Under the pieces are notes generated by a model that did no database searches, was not told where the DNA came from, and saw only the letters and a program-made list of their open reading frames with translations. Below are positions 1 to 6,284 of a DNA stretch of 6,284 bases, one piece after another (positions within the stretch are counted from its first letter, which is position 1; each line of letters starts with the position of its first letter). The stretch is from NCBI GenBank assembly GCA_028717055.1, contig JAQUOO010000068.1:1-6284 (forward strand). Direction: 5' to 3'. The stretch comes from Candidatus Omnitrophota bacterium. GTDB lineage: Bacteria; Omnitrophota; Gorgyraeia; Gygaellales; Profunditerraquicolaceae. A program made the position numbers and the translations under genes.

Positions 1-1
1 T

Positions 2-1054
2 TATACGCCGTATCAGCCGGAATGTTCTCAGGGGTGGCTGCAGGCGATCTACGAATACCAGACGGTTATCTGCGAGCTTACGGGGCTTGATGTCGCGAAT
101 GCCTCATTATATGACGGAGGCACAGCTCTTTATGAGGCGGCGATGATGGCGTTAAGGCTTACCGGCAGGAATAAAATAATTATGGATAGCGGTGTGAACC
201 TGATTTATCGCACCATGCTTTACACTTATACCTCGAATCTTTCCATTGAATTCGTGGAGATTCCGGTAGTGCACGGCCAGAGTTCGCGCGAAGAGCTCTT
301 TAGGCATCTTGACGATAAGACCGCGGCAGTGATTTTGCAGAATCCTAATTTCTTTGGGGCTATAGATGACTATAGCGATGTGGTTAGCCGCGTGCATAAA
401 TTCGGGGCGTTGGCAGTTGCCTCGGTTTATCCGGTTTCTTTGGGGATGTTGAAGCCTCCGGGAGAAATGGATTTTGATATCGCCACAGGAGAAGGCCAGA
501 GTTTAGGCCTGCCGCTTTCTTTTGGCGGGCCGTATTTGGGTTTTATGTCCGTCAAGAAGGAAATTGTGCGTTCAATGCCTGGAAGGATAGTGGGCGCGAC
601 TGTTGATAGCGACGGCAAGCGCGGTTTTGTCCTAACGCTTCAGACGCGCGAACAGCATATCCGCCGTGAAAAGGCCACATCTAATATTTGTTCTAATGAA
701 GCGCTCTGCGCTCTGCGCGCGGTGGTGTTTGCCGCCCTTTTAGGCAGAGGGGGTTTGAAAGAGCTGGCCGAGCATAATTATTGGAAGGCGGAATTTGCCA
801 AGAAGACTTTAGCGCGCATTCCCGATGTCGAGGTCAAAAGCAGTTCTCCTACCTTTAACGAATTCACGATTTGCCTTAACCGGCCTGCGGATGAGGTCGT
901 ATACAAGATGATTGATAAGGGGTTTGCCTGTGGTTTTCCTTTGGGGAGGTTTTATAAAGGCATGGATAATTATATTTTGGTAGCCGTTACCGAGAAGAGG
1001 ACAAGAGAAGAAATCTGTTTATTAGCGGATAGTCTGGAGGCGGTTTTAAGATGA
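2..1054 (+). CDS. gcvPA: Glycine dehydrogenase (decarboxylating) subunit 1, 5'-truncated by window edge
   Basis: This is the N-terminal-half subunit of a split P-protein. With GcvPB and pyridoxal phosphate it decarboxylates glycine and passes the aminomethyl group to lipoylated GcvH in the cytoplasm. The frame is open from base 2 to the tga at 1052-1054 and gives 350 residues. The family is usually about 445-450 long, so roughly 95 residues lie upstream. The reading begins at the family block TPYQPE, followed by SQG, then YEYQT, ELTG.DVANAS and YDGGTALYEAA, all characteristic of GcvPA. A GLPLSFGGPYLGF block, then QTREQHIRREKATSNICSN in two adjoining parts, follow at about 494-695. The first ATG inside the window (143) is internal to these conserved blocks and is not the true start. 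The stop overlaps the gcvPB start in an ATGA, so the two subunits are probably translationally coupled. Identification is firm; only the missing 5' end is unseen. Confidence 0.96.
   Translation, partial: YTPYQPECSQGWLQAIYEYQTVICELTGLDVANASLYDGGTALYEAAMMALRLTGRNKIIMDSGVNLIYRTMLYTYTSNLSIEFVEIPVVHGQSSREELFRHLDDKTAAVILQNPNFFGAIDDYSDVVSRVHKFGALAVASVYPVSLGMLKPPGEMDFDIATGEGQSLGLPLSFGGPYLGFMSVKKEIVRSMPGRIVGATVDSDGKRGFVLTLQTREQHIRREKATSNICSNEALCALRAVVFAALLGRGGLKELAEHNYWKAEFAKKTLARIPDVEVKSSSPTFNEFTICLNRPADEVVYKMIDKGFACGFPLGRFYKGMDNYILVAVTEKRTREEICLLADSLEAVLR
1036..1040 (+). promoter_or_regulatory. Ribosome binding site of gcvPB
   Basis: A GGAGG lies inside the last codons of gcvPA, ten bases before the ATG at 1051. 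It supports that start, which overlaps the gcvPA stop by four bases, and suggests gcvPB is both coupled to gcvPA and able to load ribosomes itself. Confidence 0.75.
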
Positions 1055-2499
1055 AACTTATTTTTGAAAGGCATAAATCCGGCCGGCGCGGGTTTTCGTA
1101 TGCTTTGCCCGATGTCCCGCAAGCAAAACCTTTAGCTAAACAATACTGCCGCCAGAACGATACGCTTTTGCCGTCTCTAAGCGAATTGGATGTAGTGCGC
1201 CACTATACCAATCTTTCCCGGTTAAATTTTTCGGTGGATACGAATTTCTACCCGTTAGGTTCATGCACTATGAAATACAATCCGAAGTTCACCGAACGCA
1301 TTGTTGCGTTTGAGGGGTTTGCGCAGGTGCATCCTTTATTGCCGCAGCTTTCCGGAGGAGGGATGCTTGCGCAGGGGTCATTAGAGGTATTGTATGAAAC
1401 AGAAAAACTCCTTGCTGAGATTACCGGAATGAACGCTTTTACTATGCAGCCCCTTGCGGGCGCGCACGGCGAGTTAACCGGAATAATGTTGATTGCCGCT
1501 TACCATAAGGATAAGGGAGCCCGGCGTAAATACGTTATTGTTCCGGATTCATCCCACGGAACCAATCCTGCGAGTGCCGCCATCGCCGGTTATAAAGTAA
1601 TTGTGATCCCTACCGATAAAGACGGGTATATGGATTTGGAAGAATATAAAAAGAAGTTGAATAATGAAGTTGCGGCAGTCATGCTTACCTGTCCCGATAC
1701 CTTGGGGATCTTTAATCCGAATATTAAAAGAATTGCCGACATGGCGCATGAAGCCGGCGCTTTAATGTATTATGACGGGGCTAACCTGAACGCGCTTTTG
1801 GGTAAGGCTAGGCCCGGAGATCTTGGTTTTGACGTTATGCATATAAATCTGCATAAAACATTTGCTACTCCGCACGGTGGGGGAGGCCCGGGAGCAGGCC
1901 CGGTCGGTGTAAGCGAGGAGCTAGCCGATTTTTTGCCTATTCCGCGCGTTGTCAAGCGGGCAGATGGAACACTCGCGTTAGATTATCACCGGCATAAATC
2001 GATTGGTTACATAGCGCCTTTCTATGGCAACTTTGGCGTGATCCTCAAGGCCTATGCTTATATGTTATATTTAGGCAAGGCCGGGTTAATCCAAGCGGCC
2101 GAGATAGCGGTGTTAAATGCCAATTATTGTCTGGCAAGCCTCAAAGAATATTTTACTCCGGCTTTTGACAAAAAATGTATGCATGAGTGCGTTTTTTCGG
2201 CTTCCCGCCAGGTGAAAAACGGAGTGCATGCGCTGGACATTGCCAAGTATCTTATCGATAAAGGGTATCATCCCCCGACGATATATTTCCCTCTGATAGT
2301 CAAAGAGGCGCTTATGATTGAACCGACGGAGACCGAATCAAAAGAGACATTGGATGAGTTTATCGCGGTTATGATTGAGATCGCCCGCCTCGCCGAAGAG
2401 AATCCTTCTTGCGTTACGCAAGCGCCTATTCATACTCCGGTTAAGCGCCTTGATGAGACAAAGGCCGCGCGCGAACCAAACCTTCGCTGGCAGCCGTAG
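1051..2499 (+). CDS. gcvPB: Glycine dehydrogenase (decarboxylating) subunit 2
   Basis: This is the catalytic, PLP-carrying half of the split glycine decarboxylase; it works as a heterotetramer with GcvPA in the glycine cleavage complex. The 482-residue product has the full family length. Visible blocks in order: TNLSRLNFSVDT and FYPLGSCTMKYNPK (about 53-79), PLAGAHGELTG (about 134-144), DSSHGTNPASAA (166-177), YDGANLNALLGKARPGD (241-257), and the PLP lysine in NLHKTF at K269, followed by the glycine-rich TPHGGGGPGAGPVGV. The C-terminal PVKRLDETKAAR also matches the family. The ATG at 1051 has a GGAGG ten bases upstream and overlaps the gcvPA stop as ATGA. The order gcvPA-gcvPB is the usual one for bacteria and archaea that split this enzyme. 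The next gene starts 13 bases after the stop. No key residue is missing, so the product should be active. Confidence 0.98.
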   Translation: MKLIFERHKSGRRGFSYALPDVPQAKPLAKQYCRQNDTLLPSLSELDVVRHYTNLSRLNFSVDTNFYPLGSCTMKYNPKFTERIVAFEGFAQVHPLLPQLSGGGMLAQGSLEVLYETEKLLAEITGMNAFTMQPLAGAHGELTGIMLIAAYHKDKGARRKYVIVPDSSHGTNPASAAIAGYKVIVIPTDKDGYMDLEEYKKKLNNEVAAVMLTCPDTLGIFNPNIKRIADMAHEAGALMYYDGANLNALLGKARPGDLGFDVMHINLHKTFATPHGGGGPGAGPVGVSEELADFLPIPRVVKRADGTLALDYHRHKSIGYIAPFYGNFGVILKAYAYMLYLGKAGLIQAAEIAVLNANYCLASLKEYFTPAFDKKCMHECVFSASRQVKNGVHALDIAKYLIDKGYHPPTIYFPLIVKEALMIEPTETESKETLDEFIAVMIEIARLAEENPSCVTQAPIHTPVKRLDETKAAREPNLRWQP

Positions 2500-2512
2500 T
2501 AAAAGATAAAAT

Positions 2513-3256
2513 ATGAAAGAATTCAGGCTGGTCCGATCATATCCGGAGTCGGCAACGCATAATATGCTTCTGGATGAGAAGATATTTAACCGTTACCTCC
2601 AAGACGGTATTCCTGTATTGCGCCTTTACCGCTGGAAGAATCCTTCTTTTACCTATGGAGTTTCTCAACTCCCCGAAAATGCAATTGATTTCAGGCAGTG
2701 TCTTTCTGATGGGGTTGAAGTTGTCAAAAGGATTACCGGCGGCGGGATACTTTTTCATAATGACGAAATAACCTATAGTTTTGTATGCAGCAAGCAGGAT
2801 ATCGGCGAGCCGCAAGAAGTGCTTGTTTCCTATAAACAGATATGCGCGTTCCTCATCCGGTTTTATGAGTCTCTTGGCCTTAAGGCGGGTTTTGCGCTTG
2901 AGTCGGAAACTTTCCGGGATAGATGCCAGCCGAGTGAACTCTGCAGCGCATCTTATGAGAAATACGATATTGTTATTAATGGCCGGAAAATTGGCGGGAA
3001 TGCGCAGAAACGCAAGAGGGAGGTTATATTCCAGCACGGTTCTATCCCCTGTAGTATTAACTGGGATCTTGCGCGGCGTTATCTAAGATTTTTGCCTAAG
3101 GATATATCTTTGAGCGTAACTAGCCTTAACGAAGAATTGGTAGAGGTTCCGGGTAAGAACATTTTGGAAGAAAAACTTATTGAAGCGTTTTCTAGTCTTT
3201 TTGGAGCGCGTTTTATCGATGAGAAAGAGTTTTTGTATGCGGCCAGCCTGGCTTAA
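2513..3256 (+). CDS. lipM: Lipoate/octanoate protein transferase, LipM-like (biotin/lipoate A/B ligase fold)
   Basis: This enzyme belongs to the LplA/LipM/BirA fold, which attaches an octanoyl or lipoyl group to a carrier-protein lysine such as that of GcvH. Seen in the 247 residues: HNMLLDE near the N terminus (16-22), PSFTYG (44-49), the acyl-binding RITGGGILFH (73-82), and GRKIGGNAQKRK...QHGSI (157-178) with the conserved lysine K159. Cys144 lies seven residues before a Tyr-Asp pair and 15 before K159, the spacing at which LipM octanoyltransferases carry their catalytic cysteine (CF...S.YE). The protein stops near residue 247 and lacks the C-terminal accessory domain of the E. coli LplA ligase. 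Both points favour octanoyl-ACP:protein transfer over ATP-dependent lipoate scavenging. The following lipA fits that role, since LipA needs an octanoylated substrate. There is no clear Shine-Dalgarno sequence before 2513, only A-rich sequence, but the start matches the family N terminus. LplA-type ligase or GcvH-to-E2 amidotransferase (LipL) are the alternatives. Confidence 0.88.
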   Translation: MKEFRLVRSYPESATHNMLLDEKIFNRYLQDGIPVLRLYRWKNPSFTYGVSQLPENAIDFRQCLSDGVEVVKRITGGGILFHNDEITYSFVCSKQDIGEPQEVLVSYKQICAFLIRFYESLGLKAGFALESETFRDRCQPSELCSASYEKYDIVINGRKIGGNAQKRKREVIFQHGSIPCSINWDLARRYLRFLPKDISLSVTSLNEELVEVPGKNILEEKLIEAFSSLFGARFIDEKEFLYAASLA

Positions 3257-4097
3257 TAAGAAAATAAGCCTTAAGGCTTGTTCAGAAGTCAAGCAGCTGT
3301 TGAAAGATCTGCGCGTAGAGACGGTTTGTGAACAGGCGATGTGCCCGAATATCGGAGAGTGTTTTTCCCGTAACGAAGCCACCTTTCTGATACTTGGGCG
3401 CTATTGCACGCGCAGATGCAGTTTTTGTAATATTGAAAAAGGCGCTCCTTTGCCTCTTGATCCCGGTGAGCCGGACAGGGTCGCCGAAGCGGCAGCAAGG
3501 CTTTCCCTAAAGCATATAGTTATAACCAGTGTTACGCGGGATGACCTTCCCGACGGCGGGGCGAAAGTTTTTGCCGATACTGTCTCATGTATCAGGAGGA
3601 GCCTATCCGGTTTAACTATTGAAACCCTGATTCCGGATTTCAAGCTTTCTTTGGATGCGCTGGCTGTTGTGGCAGGGGCATCTGCGGATATTATCGCGCA
3701 CAATGTTGAAACCGTCCCTTCTCTTTATGCGATAGTGCGTCAGGGCGGGGATTATATCCGTTCGCTTGAAGTTCTGCGGATGGTTAAGAAGATGTCTCCT
3801 GGTACCAGGACAAAGTCGGGTATTATGTTGGGATTGGGAGAAAAGGAAGAAGAGGTTTTCTCGGTAATGGATGATTTGCGTTCGGCAGGGTGCGATTTTT
3901 TAAGTATCGGGCAATATCTCTCTCCGAGCAAGCAGCATTATCCGGTGAAGGAATATATTACACCCGAACAGTTCAGTTTTTATAAAGAAAAGGGCGAAAA
4001 ATCAGGATTTCTGCATATCGAAAGCGGGCCCTATGTGCGCAGCTCCTATTCGGCAGCAAAGTATTTATTAAAGAAAGACGCCTCGGCAAAAAAATAA
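3237..4097 (+). CDS. lipA: Lipoyl synthase (radical SAM)
   Basis: LipA inserts two sulfur atoms at C6 and C8 of a protein-bound octanoyl chain, using SAM radical chemistry and sacrificing its auxiliary iron-sulfur cluster. With the start chosen here the product has 286 residues, normal for the family. The auxiliary cluster motif C-X4-C-X5-C is C31, C36, C42 (CEQAMCPNIGEC). The radical SAM motif C-X3-C-X2-C is C57, C61, C64 (CTRRCSFC). Further family blocks are ITSVTRDDLPDGGA (96-109), the IETLIPDF strand (128-135), AHNVETV (154-160) and LGLGE (198-202). The C-terminal RSSY (268-271) supplies the serine ligand of the auxiliary cluster. The ATG at 3237 is preferred because RPAWLNKK directly after it matches the usual LipA N terminus; it overlaps the upstream gene by 20 bases. 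Longer forms from 3180 or 3219 would add residues without family resemblance. Only a weak purine-rich tract (3221-3229) precedes it, so coupling to the upstream gene is likely. Confidence 0.96.
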   Translation: MRPAWLNKKISLKACSEVKQLLKDLRVETVCEQAMCPNIGECFSRNEATFLILGRYCTRRCSFCNIEKGAPLPLDPGEPDRVAEAAARLSLKHIVITSVTRDDLPDGGAKVFADTVSCIRRSLSGLTIETLIPDFKLSLDALAVVAGASADIIAHNVETVPSLYAIVRQGGDYIRSLEVLRMVKKMSPGTRTKSGIMLGLGEKEEEVFSVMDDLRSAGCDFLSIGQYLSPSKQHYPVKEYITPEQFSFYKEKGEKSGFLHIESGPYVRSSYSAAKYLLKKDASAKK

Positions 4098-4100
4098 GCT

Positions 4101-5534
4101 ATGGATTACGATAATAATGTACGAAACATCTATCATGGTTTAAAGGTCCGGATTATCAAATCGTTTCTGCGCAACAATTTAGTTGAGACGATTGACCGTA
4201 TGCCAATCGAGATGCGCCCGGAAGGGAGCGAAACCAGCCGATGCTGTATTTATAAAAGCCGCGCATTAATCAAATACCGGGCTATGGCGATATTAGGGTT
4301 TGGAAAAGAAGATGAAACGGATGAATTAGCCCCTTTGTCCGAATATGCCCGCCAGGCTTTGGGCAGAAAAGAGATTTCCCGAAAGGTCCTTACTATCATT
4401 GACCCGGCTTGTTCGGGGTGCATGGCAGCGCATTATTATGTCACTAACGCCTGCAAAGGTTGCATGGCCCGTCCGTGTGTGGTTAACTGTCCAAAGAAAT
4501 GCATAGTCATGTTGGATGGTCAGTCGAGGATAGATAACGAGCAGTGTATCAGGTGTGGTAAATGCCAAAAGGTTTGTCCTTATCATGCCATAGTTCGTAT
4601 TCCTATCCCATGCGAGGAGGCTTGTCCTGTATCGGCAATCCATAAAGGCGAGAAGGGGAAAGCCGAGATAGATTTCTCTAAATGTATATATTGCGGTAGG
4701 TGTGTTAGTATTTGTCCGTTTGGAGCCATAGCGGAGCGCTCGCAGCTGTTGGATATTTTGCGCGCTTTTAGTTCCGGCAGGCGGGTTTATGCTTTGCCTG
4801 CGCCGGCAATTACAGGGCAATTTGAAGGGGGGTTGTTTAGAATTGTCTCTGCTCTTAGAAGGATAGGTTTTTACGCTGTTGAAGAAGTAGCTCTTGGGGC
4901 AGATGAGGCGGCAAGGCGCGAGGCGGAGGAATTCATAAGGAAGCGCAAGGAAGGATTGCGGTTTATGACCACTTCTTGTTGTCCGGCGTATATGCAGGCG
5001 GCGCACAAAATAATTCCATCCATATTACCGTTTATATCCGGCACCCCCAGCCCTTTGCAGTTGGCAGCCGTAAGGGTTAAGGAAAGAGACAAAGAAGCCC
5101 TGACTGTTTTTATCGGACCATGCGTTGCCAAACGGCGCGAAGCGATAGATTATAAAGGGGTGGATTATTATATGACGTTCGAAGAACTTAATTCATTATT
5201 CGAAGCTCATGGCATTGAAGTGTCGAAGCAGGCCGAGGAGAAACCGGAATTCTGCGCGAGCGATTACGGCCGCGGTTTTCCCTTAAAGGGGGGAGTCATT
5301 GCCGCAATCTTAAAACATCTTCCGGGCGGCGGAAATATAGAAACAATTTCCGTAAATGGCCTGAATAAATCTTCATTAATGCAGCTTCAATCCTATGCAT
5401 CAGGCAATTGTCCTGCCAGTTTGATTGAGGTAATGAATTGCGAAGGCGGCTGCGTCAACGGTCCGGCTATTCTGGCCCCTGCGGCCAAAGCAAAGGATCG
5501 AATCGAAGGGATGCTTGGCAAGGTTGTAGACTAG
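4101..5534 (+). CDS. [FeFe] hydrogenase, group B-like, with ferredoxin domains
   Basis: This 477-residue enzyme should catalyse reversible proton reduction to H2 with electrons from a ferredoxin-type carrier; no signal peptide is visible, so it is likely cytoplasmic. The N-terminal block (about 15-67: IDRMPIE, CCIYKSRALIKYR, LGFG) is typical of group B monomeric enzymes. The ferredoxin region holds cysteines at 118/121/126/130, 149/152/155/159, 171/175 and 195/198/201/205, plus a pair at 104/107. The H-domain keeps all three signatures: L1 TSCCP (C293 as probable proton relay, C294 ligand), L2 GPCVAKRRE (C341, K344) and L3 EVMNCEGGC (C447, C451). E274, E277 and S313 appear to match the group A proton path by eye. 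Group A has methionine two residues before the L2 cysteine; here it is G339, as in group B. The start lies three bases after lipA with no Shine-Dalgarno sequence, so translation probably depends on reinitiation. Maturases HydE, HydF and HydG are not in the window. A sensory, non-catalytic role is unlikely because no PAS domain is present. Confidence 0.93.
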   Translation: MDYDNNVRNIYHGLKVRIIKSFLRNNLVETIDRMPIEMRPEGSETSRCCIYKSRALIKYRAMAILGFGKEDETDELAPLSEYARQALGRKEISRKVLTIIDPACSGCMAAHYYVTNACKGCMARPCVVNCPKKCIVMLDGQSRIDNEQCIRCGKCQKVCPYHAIVRIPIPCEEACPVSAIHKGEKGKAEIDFSKCIYCGRCVSICPFGAIAERSQLLDILRAFSSGRRVYALPAPAITGQFEGGLFRIVSALRRIGFYAVEEVALGADEAARREAEEFIRKRKEGLRFMTTSCCPAYMQAAHKIIPSILPFISGTPSPLQLAAVRVKERDKEALTVFIGPCVAKRREAIDYKGVDYYMTFEELNSLFEAHGIEVSKQAEEKPEFCASDYGRGFPLKGGVIAAILKHLPGGGNIETISVNGLNKSSLMQLQSYASGNCPASLIEVMNCEGGCVNGPAILAPAAKAKDRIEGMLGKVVD

Positions 5535-5550
5535 ACGTTGTTCGATAAAA

Positions 5551-5556
5551 AAGGAG
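5551..5556 (+). promoter_or_regulatory. Ribosome binding site of the metal-binding receptor gene
   Basis: AAGGAG sits five bases before the ATG at 5562, inside an A-rich 27-base gap after the hydrogenase stop. It is the strongest Shine-Dalgarno sequence in the window and fixes the start of the last gene. Confidence 0.8.
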
Positions 5557-5561
5557 AACGT

Positions 5562-6284
5562 ATGTTTATCCGCCGCATTATGGGATTGTTTTTCTTGAAC
5601 TCTTTTATTGTCTGTTTTTTTATATGTACCGGCGTTGCTGCCAGCGAGGCCAAAGAAATCAAAATAGTCGCTTCATTCTATCCCATGTATATCATGGCTA
5701 AGAATGTCGCAAAAAATATTCCGGGTGTTTCAGTGCAAAACCTTACTCCCCCGTTCACCGGCTGTTTACACGACTATACTGTTACAACCAGCGATATGAA
5801 GAAACTTGCTGATGCGCAGGTTTTTGTGGCTAACGGCGCGGGGATGGAGTCCTTTCTGGATAAGATCATCGCGCAGCATCCCAATTTGGAAATAGTCCAG
5901 TTATCCGCAGGGATACCTTTAATCAAGGGGGGAGGGAATGAAGGCGATAACCCGCATGTATGGGTGAGTATTTCTAACGCGATAATCCAGGTAAAGAATT
6001 TGGGTAAAGCAATGCAAGAGTTGGATCCTGAACATAAAGAACTCTATGCAAAAAATATGGCTAATTATGTGGCAAAACTGGAAGCGTTGCGCCAAAAAAT
6101 GCATTCCGAATTAGCTCTTTATAAGGGCCGGTCAATTATAACGTTTCATGAAGCATTTCCTTATTTTGCCAGGGAATTTGGCCTGATAATTGCGGCTGTA
6201 GTAGAGAGAGAGCCGGGGAGCGAGCCCAGCGCAAAAGAACTTGCCGAGACCGTAGATTTGATAAATAATAATGGCATTTTGCCG
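5562..6284 (+). CDS. Zinc/manganese ABC transporter substrate-binding protein (ZnuA/TroA family), 3'-truncated by window edge
   Basis: This is the extracytoplasmic receptor of a cluster A-I (TroA/ZnuA/AdcA) metal importer; it binds Zn2+ or Mn2+ and delivers it to the membrane permease. The frame stays open from 5562 to the window end and gives 241 residues of an expected 290-310. The N terminus is a signal peptide: IRR, then a hydrophobic run (about 6-25), with likely signal peptidase I cleavage after VAA (27). Cys18 and Cys22 lie inside the hydrophobic run without a good lipobox. The mature part starts KIVASFYPMY. Three of the four usual metal ligands are visible: H70 (CLHDYTVT.SDMKKL), H132 (NPHVW) and H196 (FHEAFPYFA). 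The fourth, an Asp, would lie beyond the window. The stretch between H70 and H132 has no His-rich loop, unlike many ZnuA proteins. VANGAGMESF (89-98) also matches the family. Permease and ATPase genes would be expected downstream. Metal identity cannot be read from this sequence. Confidence 0.93.
   Translation, partial: MFIRRIMGLFFLNSFIVCFFICTGVAASEAKEIKIVASFYPMYIMAKNVAKNIPGVSVQNLTPPFTGCLHDYTVTTSDMKKLADAQVFVANGAGMESFLDKIIAQHPNLEIVQLSAGIPLIKGGGNEGDNPHVWVSISNAIIQVKNLGKAMQELDPEHKELYAKNMANYVAKLEALRQKMHSELALYKGRSIITFHEAFPYFAREFGLIIAAVVEREPGSEPSAKELAETVDLINNNGILP

Noticed and set aside
701..720. Short tandem repeat (gcgctct twice)
   Set aside because: Two copies only, inside the conserved GcvPA coding sequence; explained by Ala/Leu codons.
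143..1054. 303-residue GcvPA starting at the first in-window ATG
   Set aside because: The frame is open from base 2 and the upstream codons encode conserved GcvPA blocks, so 143 is an internal methionine.
1881..1907. Repeated ggcccgg units that could form a hairpin
   Set aside because: They encode the conserved glycine-rich loop after the PLP lysine of GcvPB, so protein constraint explains them.
2537..3037. 166-codon open frame on the - strand
   Set aside because: It is antisense to the LipM-like gene, whose motifs cover the same bases, and shows no family resemblance of its own.
4326..5006. 226-codon open frame on the - strand
   Set aside because: It lies wholly inside the hydrogenase gene, which has strong family motifs across the same bases. 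The translated product is Arg/Thr-rich with no recognisable domain, as expected for an antisense shadow.
5318..5336. Hairpin ttccg...cggaa
   Set aside because: Short stem within the hydrogenase coding sequence and no following T tract; not a credible terminator.
5535..5561. Terminator, promoter or hairpin between the hydrogenase and the metal receptor
   Set aside because: Only a five-base ACGTT/AACGT inverted match with an A-rich loop is present. There is no GC stem with a T run. A TTGGCA at 5515-5520 has no acceptable -10 partner at normal spacing.
1..6284. Novel defence, mobile or CRISPR-like system
   Set aside because: All six genes belong to known metabolic or transport families. No transposase, integrase, att-like repeat, spaced repeat array or toxin-antitoxin pair was seen on either strand.

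Overview
The window holds six genes, all on the + strand and packed almost end to end (about 1 kb each, no gap larger than 27 bases). In order they are: the 3' part of gcvPA; gcvPB; a LipM-type lipoate/octanoate transferase; lipA; a group B-type [FeFe] hydrogenase; and the 5' part of a ZnuA/TroA-like metal-binding lipid- or periplasm-side receptor. The first and last genes run off the window edges. No RNA genes, mobile elements, CRISPR arrays, terminators or long repeats were seen.

Positions 1-4097 form one coherent module. gcvPA and gcvPB are the two subunits of the split P-protein (glycine decarboxylase) of the glycine cleavage system. Its partner GcvH must carry a lipoyl group, and the next two genes supply it: the LipM-like enzyme would place an octanoyl chain on the carrier lysine, and LipA would insert the two sulfurs. 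The enzyme and the post-translational modification it depends on are therefore encoded together. gcvT, gcvH and lpd are not in the window; the first two would be expected just upstream.

Positions 4101-5534 encode an iron-only hydrogenase with four-cluster-type ferredoxin cysteines and a complete set of H-cluster cysteines. It starts three bases after the lipA stop, so it is very probably co-transcribed. That neighbour is the most interesting point here, because it suggests an electron link between glycine cleavage (or LipA) and H2. From 5562 onward a metal-uptake receptor begins with its own strong ribosome binding site, and probably opens a znuABC-like cluster that continues outside.

The organism is an obligate or facultative anaerobe judging by the [FeFe] hydrogenase. 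The split GcvP, the LipM-type enzyme and the clostridial-looking metal receptor fit a non-proteobacterial bacterium. Base composition is moderate and looks even by eye across all six genes. An uncultured lineage such as Omnitrophota, Elusimicrobiota or a Firmicutes relative is possible, but this is a guess that the sequence alone does not settle. I found no sign of a wholly new defence or mobile system; this looks like a metabolic operon with one unusual member.
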